A stretch of 64,000 nucleotides of DNA from UBA8079 sp049601915. Its GTDB lineage: Bacteria; Pseudomonadota; Alphaproteobacteria; UBA6615. The position numbers and the translations under genes are program-made. Shown here one piece after another: positions 6,344 to 15,265 of this stretch. The stretch's first letter is position 1. Each line of letters opens with the position of its first letter. The notes beneath the pieces were generated by a model. That model was not told where the DNA came from. It worked only from the letters and a program-made list of their open reading frames with translations, and did no database searches. The stretch is from positions 1 to 64,000 of the forward strand of contig JBMYRB010000008.1 of assembly GCA_049601915.1 (NCBI GenBank). Reading direction: 5' to 3'.

Positions 6344-8677
6344 ATGGGCCAATTCGGCATCGGTCAATCTGTCACGCGTATCGAAGATCTCCGCCTGCTG
6401 ACCGGCGGCGGCACCTATACCGACGATGTTCAGCTCGAGGGCGAGAGCCACGCCTTCATCCTGCGCTCGCCCCACGCCCATGCGGCGATCAAGGGTATCG
6501 GCACAGGCGCGGCCGAGGGTGCGCCGGGCGTGCTGGCCGTGCTGACCGGCGCGGACATCGCGGCCGACGAGATCAAGCCCCTGCCCAACATGTTCCCGGT
6601 CGAGAGCCTCGACGGCACCGAGCGGCCCGAGACCTATCGCCCGCTGCTGGCCCAGGAGCGCGTCCGCTATGTAGGCGACCCGGTGGCCCTGGTGGTCGCC
6701 GACACTCTGGCCCAGGCCCGCGACGCGGCCGAGCTCATCGAGGTCGACTACGACGTGCTGCCGTCGGTCACCGACACCTACAAGGCGGCCCAGCCGGGCG
6801 CGCCCCTCGTCCACGACCATATCGAGGGCAATCTCAGCTTCGACTGGGGCAAGGGCGACAAGGAGGCGACCGAGGCCGCCTTCGCGAAGGCCGACCATGT
6901 GACGGTGCTCGACCTGGTGAACAACCGGGTGGTGGTGAACCCGATGGAGCCGCGCGCGGCCATCGGCGCCTATGACGCCGGGGAGGACCGCCACACCCTC
7001 TACACCCCGACCCAAGGCACCCATGTTCTGCGCGGCGCGGTCTCCGCGATTCTCGGGCTCGAGGCCGAGCAGCTGCGCGTGGTCACCGGCGACGTGGGTG
7101 GCGGATTCGGCATGAAGATCTTCCCCCACCCCGAGCAGCCGATGGTCGTGTGGGCGGCGAAGAAGGTCGGCCGGCCCGTGCGCTGGACCAGCGATCGCTC
7201 CGAGGGCTTCGTCTCGGATATCCAGGGCCGCGATCACGTGACCCGCGCCGAGGTCGCGACCGACAAGGACGGCAAGTTCCTAGCGCTCCGCGTCACGACC
7301 TGGGCCGCGCTCGGCTCATACCTGTCCCACTTCGGGACCTACATCCCCACCGAGGCCGGCACCGGCATGCTGAACGGCCTCTACGCCTTCCCCGCGGCCT
7401 GGGCGAATGTGAAGGGGGTGATGACCAACACCGTGCCGACTGACGCCTACCGGGGCGCGGGCCGGCCCGAGGCGATCTACTGCGTCGAGCGGCTGGTCGA
7501 CAAGTGCGCGCGCGAGCTTGGCCTCTCGCCCGACGAGATCCGGCGCCGGAACTTTATCGCGCCGGACCAGCTGCCGTTCACCACGGTGCTCGGCGACGCG
7601 TATGACAGCGGCAACTTCACCGCGATCATGGAAGAAGGCATGAAACAGGCCGACTGGTCGGGTTTTGCTGCGCGCAGGGCCGAGAGTGCCAAGCAAGGCA
7701 AGCTGCGCGGCATCGGCATGTCGACCTATGTGGAGAAGTGCGGTGGCGGCAACCCGGAAGAGACCGACGTCCGGATCGACCCCGAGAACGAAACCATCAC
7801 CTTCTACATCGGCACCATGTCCAACGGGCAGGGCCACGACACGTCCTACAAGCAGATCATGTCCGACCGGCTGGGCATCGACACAGACCATATGGTCATG
7901 GTCCAGGGCGACAGCGATGTGGTGCCACCCGGGCTGACCGGCGGTTCGCGCTCGGTCACAGTCGGCGGCGTCGCAGTCGCCAAGGCATCCGAGGCGATCA
8001 TCGAGAAGGGCCGCCAGGTCGCCGCCAACGTGATGGAGGCGGCGGACGCAGACATCGAGTATGCCGACGGCAACTTCCGGATCGCGGGCACGGACCGGGC
8101 GATGAGCCTGTTCGAGGTGGCGAAGGCCGCCCACGACCCGGCGAACCTGCCCGAAGACGAAGAACCCGGCCTCGATACAGTCGCCAGTCAGGCCCCCGAG
8201 GCCGCGACCTACCCGAACGGCTGTCATGTCTGCGAAGTCGAGGTGGACCCGGAAACAGGCCATGTGGAGATCGTGCGGTACACGGCGGTCGACGACTTCG
8301 GCGATGCCATCAACCCGCTCCTGATAGCCGGCCAGGTCCATGGGGGCGTGGTCCAGGGGGTCGGCCAGGCGCTGCAGGAACATACGGTCTATGACGACGA
8401 ATCCGGCCAGCTCGTCTCGGGTTCGTTCATGGACTACCAGCTGCCGCGTGCGGACGATCTGCCGTTTTTCGAGTTCTCGATGCGCAACACCCGGTGCACG
8501 ACCAACCCGCTGGGCATCAAGGGCACGGGCGAGGCCGGCGCGATTGCGGCCTGCCCGGCCGTGATCAACGCCCTGGTGGACGCGTTCTCGGAGGATGGTG
8601 CCCCGGTCAAAATCGACATGCCGGCAACGCCCGATGTCATCTGGGCACTTGCAAATCGGCCGCTCGCGGCCGAATAG
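6344..8677 (+). CDS. Xanthine dehydrogenase/CO dehydrogenase-family molybdopterin-binding large subunit
   Basis: A 777-residue molybdenum-cofactor subunit of the xanthine oxidase family. The start at 6344 (GQFGIGQSVTRIEDLRLLTG) is chosen because this is the classic family N-terminus and AAAGGA precedes it. Visible landmarks are GGGFGMK in the first molybdopterin-binding part, AYRGAGR at residues 368-374, and GTGEAGAI near the C-terminus with the probable catalytic Glu. AYRGAGR is the form II (CoxL-like) signature, not the AYRCSFR of true CO dehydrogenase, so a hydroxylase for an organic substrate is likely. Unusually, no FAD (medium) or 2Fe-2S (small) subunit gene lies beside it. cysQ follows 36 bases downstream. 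Confidence 0.9.
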   Translation: MGQFGIGQSVTRIEDLRLLTGGGTYTDDVQLEGESHAFILRSPHAHAAIKGIGTGAAEGAPGVLAVLTGADIAADEIKPLPNMFPVESLDGTERPETYRPLLAQERVRYVGDPVALVVADTLAQARDAAELIEVDYDVLPSVTDTYKAAQPGAPLVHDHIEGNLSFDWGKGDKEATEAAFAKADHVTVLDLVNNRVVVNPMEPRAAIGAYDAGEDRHTLYTPTQGTHVLRGAVSAILGLEAEQLRVVTGDVGGGFGMKIFPHPEQPMVVWAAKKVGRPVRWTSDRSEGFVSDIQGRDHVTRAEVATDKDGKFLALRVTTWAALGSYLSHFGTYIPTEAGTGMLNGLYAFPAAWANVKGVMTNTVPTDAYRGAGRPEAIYCVERLVDKCARELGLSPDEIRRRNFIAPDQLPFTTVLGDAYDSGNFTAIMEEGMKQADWSGFAARRAESAKQGKLRGIGMSTYVEKCGGGNPEETDVRIDPENETITFYIGTMSNGQGHDTSYKQIMSDRLGIDTDHMVMVQGDSDVVPPGLTGGSRSVTVGGVAVAKASEAIIEKGRQVAANVMEAADADIEYADGNFRIAGTDRAMSLFEVAKAAHDPANLPEDEEPGLDTVASQAPEAATYPNGCHVCEVEVDPETGHVEIVRYTAVDDFGDAINPLLIAGQVHGGVVQGVGQALQEHTVYDDESGQLVSGSFMDYQLPRADDLPFFEFSMRNTRCTTNPLGIKGTGEAGAIAACPAVINALVDAFSEDGAPVKIDMPATPDVIWALANRPLAAE

Positions 8678-8713
8678 GTACCCGACACCAACACCGAACA
8701 CCGGGTGACCAGC

Positions 8714-9499
8714 ATGACAATTGACCCGGCGGCCCTGATTCCAGAGGTTCGCGACCTCGCCTATGCGGCAGGCGACGCGATCCTCGAAATCTACCGCACC
8801 GACTTCGACAGTACGCGCAAGGATGACGGCTCGCCCCTGACCCTGGCGGATACAGCATCTGAAAACGTGATCGTCCCGGGTCTGCGGGCGCTCACGCCGG
8901 AGATCCCGGTGATCTCCGAGGAGGAATTCGCCAACGGCGAGAGCCCGACGGATGTCGGCGACCACTTCTGGCTGGTCGACCCCCTGGACGGCACCCGGGA
9001 ATTCCTCAAGCGCAACGACGAGTTCACGGTCAACATCGGCCTGGTGGACGCCGGCGTGCCGCGGGTGGGCATCCTGTATGCGCCCGCGCTGGACCTGATG
9101 TATGCGGGTGCGACCGGCGAGGGCGCGACCCTGATTGAAGCGCATAACGGTGTGAGGGGCGAGGAGCGCGCCATCACGTGTCGCGCGGTCCCCGACGCGG
9201 GCATGGACGTGCTGGTGAGCCGGTCTCACGCGGTCAACGAGAAGCTCGAGGCCTATCTGGCCGACATGAATGTCCGAAACCGGGTTCCCCAGGGAAGCGC
9301 CCTGAAATTCGGCCGCCTGGCCGCGGGCGAGGCGGACATCTACCCACGGTTCGGGCCGACCTGCGAATGGGACACGGCTGCGGGGCACGCGATTGTGCTT
9401 GCCGCCGGCGGGTCGCTCGAGACCTTCGACGGTACGCCCCTGCCCTACAGAAAGCCCAAGTTCCTCAATCCCGGCTTCGTCGCGTTCGGCAGCCGCTAG
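8714..9499 (+). CDS. cysQ: 3'(2'),5'-bisphosphate nucleotidase
   Basis: A 261-residue Mg-dependent phosphatase of the inositol monophosphatase superfamily. CysQ hydrolyses 3'-phosphoadenosine 5'-phosphate (PAP) to AMP, clearing the by-product of sulfate assimilation. The superfamily motif is visible as FWLVDPLDGTREFLKRNDEF (about residues 88-107); the first metal Glu lies in PVISEEEF and the C-terminal metal Asp in GPTCEWDTAAGHAIVLAAGG. A GTG nine bases upstream is an alternative start. It lies 12 bases ahead of the Sua5-type gene and is probably co-transcribed with it. Confidence 0.92.
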   Translation: MTIDPAALIPEVRDLAYAAGDAILEIYRTDFDSTRKDDGSPLTLADTASENVIVPGLRALTPEIPVISEEEFANGESPTDVGDHFWLVDPLDGTREFLKRNDEFTVNIGLVDAGVPRVGILYAPALDLMYAGATGEGATLIEAHNGVRGEERAITCRAVPDAGMDVLVSRSHAVNEKLEAYLADMNVRNRVPQGSALKFGRLAAGEADIYPRFGPTCEWDTAAGHAIVLAAGGSLETFDGTPLPYRKPKFLNPGFVAFGSR

Positions 9500-9511
9500 G
9501 GGTGGATCGCC

Positions 9512-10477
9512 GTGAGCCCCATCGAAACGGCGAGTGACACAACGCTGACCCGCGCGGTAGATATTCTGCGCGACGGCGGGCTGGTCGCGTTCCCGACCGA
9601 GACGGTCTACGGGCTGGGCGCGGATGCCCGCAACGACTCCGCGGTCGCGCGTATTTTCGCCGCCAAGGACCGTCCGAGCTTCAACCCGCTGATCGTGCAT
9701 ATCGCTGACCGGGCCGCGGCAGAAACCCTCGGCCGCTTCGACGATCGCGCCCGCACGCTCGCCGACCATTTCTGGCCGGGACCGCTCAGTCTTGTCCTGC
9801 CGCGATTGCCGGACTCGGGCCTGTCCCTGCTGGTGAGCGCCGGCCTCGATACGGTCGCCCTGCGCACACCCGCCCATGCGCTCGCCCGGGACCTGCTCGC
9901 CCGTTTCAGCGGCCCTATCGCCGCCCCGAGCGCCAACCATGCGGGCGAGGTCAGCCCCACGACAGCGGCCCATGTCGCCGAATCCCTCGGCGACGCGGTC
10001 GACCTGATCGTCGATGGCGGCGAATGCACAGTCGGGCTGGAATCCACCGTGGTCGACCTTTGCGGCGCGCGCGCGGCGATCCTGCGCCACGGGGCGGTAA
10101 CCCGCGAACAGCTCGGGGGGGTGCTCGGGCCCATCGACGATGCGAGCGTGCCCGACCCGGGCGCCGCGCCGCGCTCTCCCGGGCAAATCGCCAAGCATTA
10201 TGCGCCGTCGATCCCCGTGCGGATCAACGCGACGGATGTTCGGCCGAATGAGGCCTTCGTCGCCTTCGGTGAGGGGATTGCGGGCGAGGGCGCGGCGACC
10301 CGGAACCTCAGCCCGTCCGGCGACCTGACCGAGGCCGCCGCCCGGATTTTCGCGACGTTGCGCGACCTCGACCGTCCGGAGTTTGCCGGCATCGCCGTCG
10401 CCCCGGTGCCCGAAACGGGGATCGGACGGGCCATCAACGACCGCTTGCGCCGCGCCGCGGCCGCGCACATGGACTGA
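9512..10477 (+). CDS. L-threonylcarbamoyladenylate synthase, Sua5 type
   Basis: The enzyme makes threonylcarbamoyl-AMP from threonine, bicarbonate and ATP, the first step of t6A formation at A37 of tRNAs reading ANN codons. The 321-residue length and two-part structure (YrdC domain about 10-200, Sua5 domain about 210-321) mark the longer Sua5 form rather than TsaC. GGLVAFPTETVYGLGADA, AKDRPSFNPLIVHI and APSANHAGEVSPTTA are typical catalytic-domain motifs. The start is a GTG twelve bases after cysQ. This is an essential housekeeping function. Confidence 0.94.
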   Translation: MSPIETASDTTLTRAVDILRDGGLVAFPTETVYGLGADARNDSAVARIFAAKDRPSFNPLIVHIADRAAAETLGRFDDRARTLADHFWPGPLSLVLPRLPDSGLSLLVSAGLDTVALRTPAHALARDLLARFSGPIAAPSANHAGEVSPTTAAHVAESLGDAVDLIVDGGECTVGLESTVVDLCGARAAILRHGAVTREQLGGVLGPIDDASVPDPGAAPRSPGQIAKHYAPSIPVRINATDVRPNEAFVAFGEGIAGEGAATRNLSPSGDLTEAAARIFATLRDLDRPEFAGIAVAPVPETGIGRAINDRLRRAAAAHMD

Positions 10478-10530
10478 GACAGGCGCGAGAACATATTGCC
10501 CGCATCGCGGTAGAGGGCTACATCAAACCC

Positions 10531-11964
10531 ATGAACAAGCTCACGACAGCTCCCGGAACCGGCCTGCCAGAAGGGTTCCTTGAACGGCTTGGCGACATTG
10601 TCGGCGATGCGGGGCTGGTGACTGATGTGTCGGACATGGAGCCCTATATCGCCGAGCAGCGGGGCCTGTTTCGCGGCGAGACCCCCTGCGTGGTGCGGCC
10701 CGCCTCGGCAACCGAAGTCTCCCGGGTCGTCGCGGCGTGCCACGAGGCAAACATCCCCATCGTGCCCCAGGGCGGCAACACCGGCCTGTGCGGCGGCGCC
10801 GTCGCCGCGGGCGAGGTCATCGTGAGCCTGATGCGGATGAACAAGGTCCGCGCGGTCGACCCGACCAACTTCACCATGACCGTGGATTCGGGCTGTGTGC
10901 TGGCCAGCCTGCAGGACGTGGCAGAGGAACATGACCGGCTGTTTCCGCTCAGCCTTGGCGCCGAGGGTTCGTGCCAGATCGGCGGCAATCTCTCGACCAA
11001 TGCCGGCGGCACGGCCGTGATCCGCTACGGAAACACGCGCGAACTCACCCTCGGCCTCGAGGTGGTCCTGCCCGACGGGCAGATATGGGACGGGCTGACC
11101 GGCCTGCGCAAGAACAACACCGGCTACGACCTGAAGCATCTTTTCATCGGTGCGGAAGGCACACTGGGAATCATCACCGGCGCGGTCGTGAAGCTGTTCC
11201 CCCGACCGCGGGTTCGCAGCACGGCGTTCATCGCGCTCCGGGCGCTGGAGGACGTGCTCGAAGTCCTCGGACGGGCCCGCAAGGCGAGCGGCGACACGGT
11301 TTCGGGCTTCGAACTCATACCCCGCATCTGCATCGACATCTCGATACGCCACACCGAGGGCAGTTTCGAATTTCTTGAGGGCAAGCATGAATGGTATGCG
11401 CTGATCGAGTTCGAAAGCAGCGAGGAAAGCCTCGATCTCGGCGCGGCGATGGAGAGTTTCCTGGCCGCGGCCCATGAGGACGGGCTGGTGGTCGACGCCA
11501 CCATCGCCCAGTCGGATGCCCAACGCGAACAGTTCTGGTTCCTGCGCGAGGCGATGGTCCTGTCTCAGAAGCCCGAGGGTGCGAGCATCAAGAACGACGT
11601 CTCGGTCCCCATCTCGAAGGTGCCGCAATTCATTCGCGAGGCCGACGCTGCCGTTACCGCAATGTATCCAGGGATACGACCCCTCGCCTTCGGCCATGTG
11701 GGCGATGGCAACGTCCACTACAACCTGTCCCAGCCGGTGGATGGCGACCCGAAGGAATTTCTCAACCGCTGGGACGAGATTACCGGCCGCGTGGCGGATA
11801 TCGCGCTGTCGATGCGCGGCAGCTTTTCCGCCGAGCACGGGGTCGGCAAACTCAAGGTCCATGATCTGGCCGAGCGCAAGTCGGCCGTGGAACTGGACAT
11901 GATGCGTATGATCAAGAAATCGCTCGACCCCAAGGGTCTGATGAACCCCGGCAAGGTCCTCTAG
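10531..11964 (+). CDS. FAD-linked oxidase, D-2-hydroxyacid dehydrogenase type (D2HGDH/GlcD/DLD family)
   Basis: A 477-residue VAO-fold flavoprotein. The FAD-binding stretch PQGGNTGLCGGAV (about 86-98) is followed by QIGGNLSTNAGGTAVIRYGN. The C-terminal substrate and metal region has FGHVGDGNVHYN and ends with SAEHGVGKLK and LDPKGLMNPGKVL, all usual for D-lactate, D-2-hydroxyglutarate and glycolate oxidase subunits. The probable role is oxidation of a D-2-hydroxyacid with electrons to a quinone or electron-transfer flavoprotein. The exact substrate is not decidable. An acyl-CoA dehydrogenase gene, another ETF-type donor, starts 27 bases downstream. Confidence 0.9.
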   Translation: MNKLTTAPGTGLPEGFLERLGDIVGDAGLVTDVSDMEPYIAEQRGLFRGETPCVVRPASATEVSRVVAACHEANIPIVPQGGNTGLCGGAVAAGEVIVSLMRMNKVRAVDPTNFTMTVDSGCVLASLQDVAEEHDRLFPLSLGAEGSCQIGGNLSTNAGGTAVIRYGNTRELTLGLEVVLPDGQIWDGLTGLRKNNTGYDLKHLFIGAEGTLGIITGAVVKLFPRPRVRSTAFIALRALEDVLEVLGRARKASGDTVSGFELIPRICIDISIRHTEGSFEFLEGKHEWYALIEFESSEESLDLGAAMESFLAAAHEDGLVVDATIAQSDAQREQFWFLREAMVLSQKPEGASIKNDVSVPISKVPQFIREADAAVTAMYPGIRPLAFGHVGDGNVHYNLSQPVDGDPKEFLNRWDEITGRVADIALSMRGSFSAEHGVGKLKVHDLAERKSAVELDMMRMIKKSLDPKGLMNPGKVL

Positions 11965-11991
11965 AGGCCGCCAGACGAAATAGGAGATGTG

Positions 11992-13770
11992 ATGTCCGGC
12001 TACAACGCCCCCGTACAGGACATGCAGTTCGTTCTCGAGAATCTCTGCGACATGGATGGGCTGCGTTCCCTCCCGGTTTTCGAGGAAACAACAAGCGACC
12101 TAGTGGAGCAAATTCTCAATGAGTCCGCCCGCTTCACGGGCGAGGTCCTGGCGCCGTTGAATCAAACGGGCGACACCCAGACATCGACCCTATCGGGCAG
12201 CGACGTCACGACCCCCGACGGCTTCAAGGAAGCCTATCAGGCCTTTGTCGAGGGCGGCTGGAACGGCACGCCGTTCGAGCCCGAGCATGGTGGCATGGGC
12301 CTGCCCTGGACGATCACCACGGCGCTTCAGGAGATGTGGCAGTCCTCCAACCTCGCCTGGTCCCTGTGCCCGTTGCTGACCATCGGTGCCATCGAATCCC
12401 TGATCGCCCATGGCGCACCGGAGCTAAAGGACGTTTATCTCGAGAAACTCGTGTCCGGCGAGTGGGCCGGCACCATGAACCTGACAGAACCCCAGGCCGG
12501 TACTGATCTCAGCCTGCTCAAGTCGCGCGCCGAACGCGAAGGTGACCACTACCGGATCAAGGGTACGAAAATCTTCATCACCTATGGCGAGCAGGACTTC
12601 ACCGACAACATCATCCATCTCGTGCTGGCCCGCCTTCCCGATGCACCGCCCGGGGTGAAAGGCATCAGCCTCTTCCTGGTGCCGAAGTATCTGGTCAACG
12701 ACGATGGCACGCTGGGCGAACGCAACGATGCCCACGCGATCAGCCTCGAGCACAAGCTGGGCATCCATGCGAGCCCGACCTGCGTCATGGCCTATGGCGA
12801 GAATGGCAACGGCGCGGTCGGCTACCTGATCGGTGAGGAACATGACGGACTGCGCTGCATGTTCACGATGATGAACAACGCGCGCCTGAATGTGGGCCTG
12901 CAGGGGGTGGCGGTGGCCGAGCGCGCCTATCAGCACGCCGTGGCCTACGCCCGCGAGCGGGTACAGTCCGCACCGGTCGAAGGCGGCGGCGATTCCGTGA
13001 CCATCATCCGGCACCCGGACGTGCGGCGGATGCTCATGTCCATGCGCGCCCAGACCGAGGCCATGCGAGCGCTGGCCTATTACACCAACTCCGCACTGGA
13101 TCGCTCGCGCCATCACGACGTTGCGGACGTGCGCGGCTACAACCAGCGGCGCACGGACCTGCTGACCCCGGTCGTCAAGGCCTGGTGCACGGACCTAGGC
13201 GTCGATATCGCGTCCACCGGCGTACAGGTGCATGGCGGCGTGGGCTTCGTCGAGGAAACCGGTGCGGCACAGTATTTCCGCGATTCACGGATCGCCCCTA
13301 TCTATGAGGGCACCAACGGCATCCAGGCGATCGACCTGTTGAGCCGCAAGCTCATGCGAGACGGCGGGGCGGCGATGGAAGAACTCCTGGACGAGATCGA
13401 CGATTTGCCCGAGTCCGACGATCCGGAGATCGCGGCCGTCATCGCCGAGCAAAAAAACGCCAACCGGACATTGCGCCATGCCACGGAGTGGATGCTCGAC
13501 CCGGCCAACAACGACGTGAACCGCAAGTTCGCCGGCGCCCACGCCTTCCTGCACCTGGCCGGCACCGTCGTCGGCGGCTGGCTGATGACCCGCGCCGCCG
13601 TGGCCGCCGCCAACGGCGCCGCAGGCGGGGCGAGCCCGGAGTTCCTGGAATCCAAGCGGATCACCGCTCGGTTCTACACCGACCACATCCTGCCCCGCGC
13701 CAACATGCACCTTGAAACCATCACCAACGGCGGAGATTCGGTGATGGCGCTGGCTGAAGACGCTTTCTAA
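11992..13770 (+). CDS. Acyl-CoA dehydrogenase, long form with C-terminal extension (AcdA/DmdC-like)
   Basis: A 592-residue flavoenzyme with an N-terminal stretch (YNAPVQDMQFVLENL), the standard acyl-CoA dehydrogenase core and an added C-terminal helical domain. GTMNLTEPQAGTDLS is the FAD/substrate loop; the core includes QVHGGVGFVEETG and the catalytic Glu region APIYEGTNGIQAIDLLSRK. This architecture covers DmdC (3-methylmercaptopropionyl-CoA dehydrogenase) as well as general long-form acyl-CoA dehydrogenases, so DMSP catabolism is possible but not shown: no dmdA, dmdB or dmdD lies here. GGAGATG precedes the ATG. A CRP-type palindrome sits 14 bases after the stop. Confidence 0.9.
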   Translation: MSGYNAPVQDMQFVLENLCDMDGLRSLPVFEETTSDLVEQILNESARFTGEVLAPLNQTGDTQTSTLSGSDVTTPDGFKEAYQAFVEGGWNGTPFEPEHGGMGLPWTITTALQEMWQSSNLAWSLCPLLTIGAIESLIAHGAPELKDVYLEKLVSGEWAGTMNLTEPQAGTDLSLLKSRAEREGDHYRIKGTKIFITYGEQDFTDNIIHLVLARLPDAPPGVKGISLFLVPKYLVNDDGTLGERNDAHAISLEHKLGIHASPTCVMAYGENGNGAVGYLIGEEHDGLRCMFTMMNNARLNVGLQGVAVAERAYQHAVAYARERVQSAPVEGGGDSVTIIRHPDVRRMLMSMRAQTEAMRALAYYTNSALDRSRHHDVADVRGYNQRRTDLLTPVVKAWCTDLGVDIASTGVQVHGGVGFVEETGAAQYFRDSRIAPIYEGTNGIQAIDLLSRKLMRDGGAAMEELLDEIDDLPESDDPEIAAVIAEQKNANRTLRHATEWMLDPANNDVNRKFAGAHAFLHLAGTVVGGWLMTRAAVAAANGAAGGASPEFLESKRITARFYTDHILPRANMHLETITNGGDSVMALAEDAF

Positions 13771-13784
13771 AAAATTTTCGCACC

Positions 13785-13800
13785 TGTGACAGGCGTCACA
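13785..13800. promoter_or_regulatory. Perfect CRP/FNR-superfamily palindrome (TGTGA-N6-TCACA)
   Basis: TGTGACAGGCGTCACA is an exact TGTGA-N6-TCACA dyad, the consensus half-sites of CRP-type regulators. It lies in the 221-base gap between the acyl-CoA dehydrogenase stop and speD (ATG 13992), about 190 bases upstream of speD, so it most likely serves the polyamine operon. The site is seen; which regulator binds is unknown. Confidence 0.6.
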
Positions 13801-13991
13801 TCGCGCCGTCACGCCGTCGGATAGATTGACCTCATTGCTCCCTTACCCAGGAAGAAAGCCCCACCCCAATTTCCCTTCATCGCCGCGACCCGATAGGCTG
13901 TCTGGAAGGCGGTGCATTTTGATGGTTGTACGACCCGAGAATTTCAATACAAAGCACCGGCTCAACAATTGCCCGCAGGAGTCTCCGTGGC

Positions 13992-14405
13992 ATGGCAAAC
14001 AATGCGATAGCGGCCGCAGAACCGGTTGGACTTACCGACTATTTCGTCCAGGAGAACGGCGTCACATTCGCCGGTCGTCACATGCTTGTGGATTTGTGGG
14101 GGGCCGGACACCTTACCAACATCGGCTATATCGAACGAACCCTGCGTGAGGCTGCCGACGCGGCCAAGGCGACGGTGCTGGCCGTAAAGCTTCATCAATA
14201 TTCGGATTCGGGCGGTGTGTCGGGTGTCGCGATCCTAGCGGAAAGCCATATCTCGATCCACACATGGCCGGAGCGCGATTATGCAGCCCTCGACATTTTC
14301 ATGTGTGGCACCTGCAATCCACACGATTCACTGCCGGTTCTGGAATCTGCCTTCGACGCAACTTCCACCTCCGTGAACGAAATACGCCGGGGCGTGGTGG
14401 CTTGA
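13992..14405 (+). CDS. speD: S-adenosylmethionine decarboxylase, bacterial class 1B proenzyme
   Basis: It decarboxylates S-adenosylmethionine to supply aminopropyl groups for spermidine. The 137-residue proenzyme self-cleaves to form a pyruvoyl group; the site is E84-S85 in AESHISIHTWPE. The acid/base residues H90 and the cysteine in MCGTCN are also in place, as is GRHMLVDLWGAG near the N-terminus. ATG 13992 is chosen over an upstream TTG because AGGAG precedes it and the family starts here. The stop overlaps the TTG start of speE, so the two are translationally coupled, which fits their consecutive reactions. Confidence 0.94.
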   Translation: MANNAIAAAEPVGLTDYFVQENGVTFAGRHMLVDLWGAGHLTNIGYIERTLREAADAAKATVLAVKLHQYSDSGGVSGVAILAESHISIHTWPERDYAALDIFMCGTCNPHDSLPVLESAFDATSTSVNEIRRGVVA

Positions 14406-15265
14406 GCGACAGCTGGGCCTGGTTCGACGAGCCCCTCGGCGTGGGCCTGCAGCTGAGCGTGCAGATCGAAAGAATTGTATTCCGCAAAACCACCGCGCAT
14501 CAGGACCTGGTGATTTACGAAACGTCCCAATGGGGTCGTGTCATGGCGCTCGACGGGATCATGCAGGTCTGCGAGCGCGACGAGTTCATCTATCACGAGA
14601 TGCTGACCCATGTTCCGATGCTGGCTCATGGCAATGCCCGCGAGGTCTGCATCATCGGCGGGGGCGACGGCGGCATCCTGCGTGAAGCGCTCCGGCACCC
14701 AGTCGACAAGGTCACTATGGTGGAGATCGACGCCTCGGTGGTGGAACTTTGCACAACCCATTTGCCGTCCATCTCCGACGGCGCGTTCGACGACCCCCGC
14801 ACCGATCTGGTGATCGCGGACGGCGCGCGCTTCGTCGCCGAGACCGACAAACGCTTCGACGTGATCATCGTCGATTCGACAGACCCCATCGGCCCCGGCG
14901 AGGTGCTGTTCACCAGCAAATTCTATGGTGACTGCAAAGCCCGCCTGACCGACGGCGGTGTGATCGTCACCCAGAGCGGCGTGGCGATGATTCAGGGGGA
15001 TGAGCTCACCACCACTGTGCGGTGTATGGGCGAACATTTCGCAGATATCGGCGCCTACATCGCGCCGGTGCCGACCTATGTCGGCGGCTTCATGGCGTTC
15101 GGATGGGGCTCCGATAACCCTGCCCTGCGCAAGCCGCCCGCCGGCACGCTTGCCGAACGATACAAACAGGCCGATATCCAGACCCGATACTACAACGCAG
15201 ATTTGCACGTCGGGGCGTTCGCGCTGCCGACCTATATCGCTGAGCATGTGGAGGCCGCCCGATGA
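14402..15265 (+). CDS. speE: Spermidine synthase (polyamine aminopropyltransferase)
   Basis: It transfers the aminopropyl group of decarboxylated SAM to putrescine (or another diamine). The 287-residue protein has the substrate-gating N-terminal part (MALDGIMQVCERDEFIYHEM), the nucleotide-binding GGGDGGILREALRH followed by the acidic end VTMVEID, and the catalytic DSTDPIGPGEVLF. The start is a TTG overlapping the speD stop (TTGA); an upstream ATG in this frame lies deep inside speD and is unlikely. The stop overlaps the ATG of the next gene by four bases, giving a three-gene coupled unit. Confidence 0.94.
   Translation: MSDSWAWFDEPLGVGLQLSVQIERIVFRKTTAHQDLVIYETSQWGRVMALDGIMQVCERDEFIYHEMLTHVPMLAHGNAREVCIIGGGDGGILREALRHPVDKVTMVEIDASVVELCTTHLPSISDGAFDDPRTDLVIADGARFVAETDKRFDVIIVDSTDPIGPGEVLFTSKFYGDCKARLTDGGVIVTQSGVAMIQGDELTTTVRCMGEHFADIGAYIAPVPTYVGGFMAFGWGSDNPALRKPPAGTLAERYKQADIQTRYYNADLHVGAFALPTYIAEHVEAAR

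Noticed and set aside
7316..10468. 1050-codon open frame on the minus strand
   Set aside because: It lies opposite three well-supported genes (molybdopterin subunit, cysQ, sua5). Its composition is that of antisense GC-rich DNA and no motif is recognisable.
13801..13991. SAM-binding riboswitch in the speD leader
   Set aside because: Looked for SAM-II or SAM-I core motifs by eye; none found.
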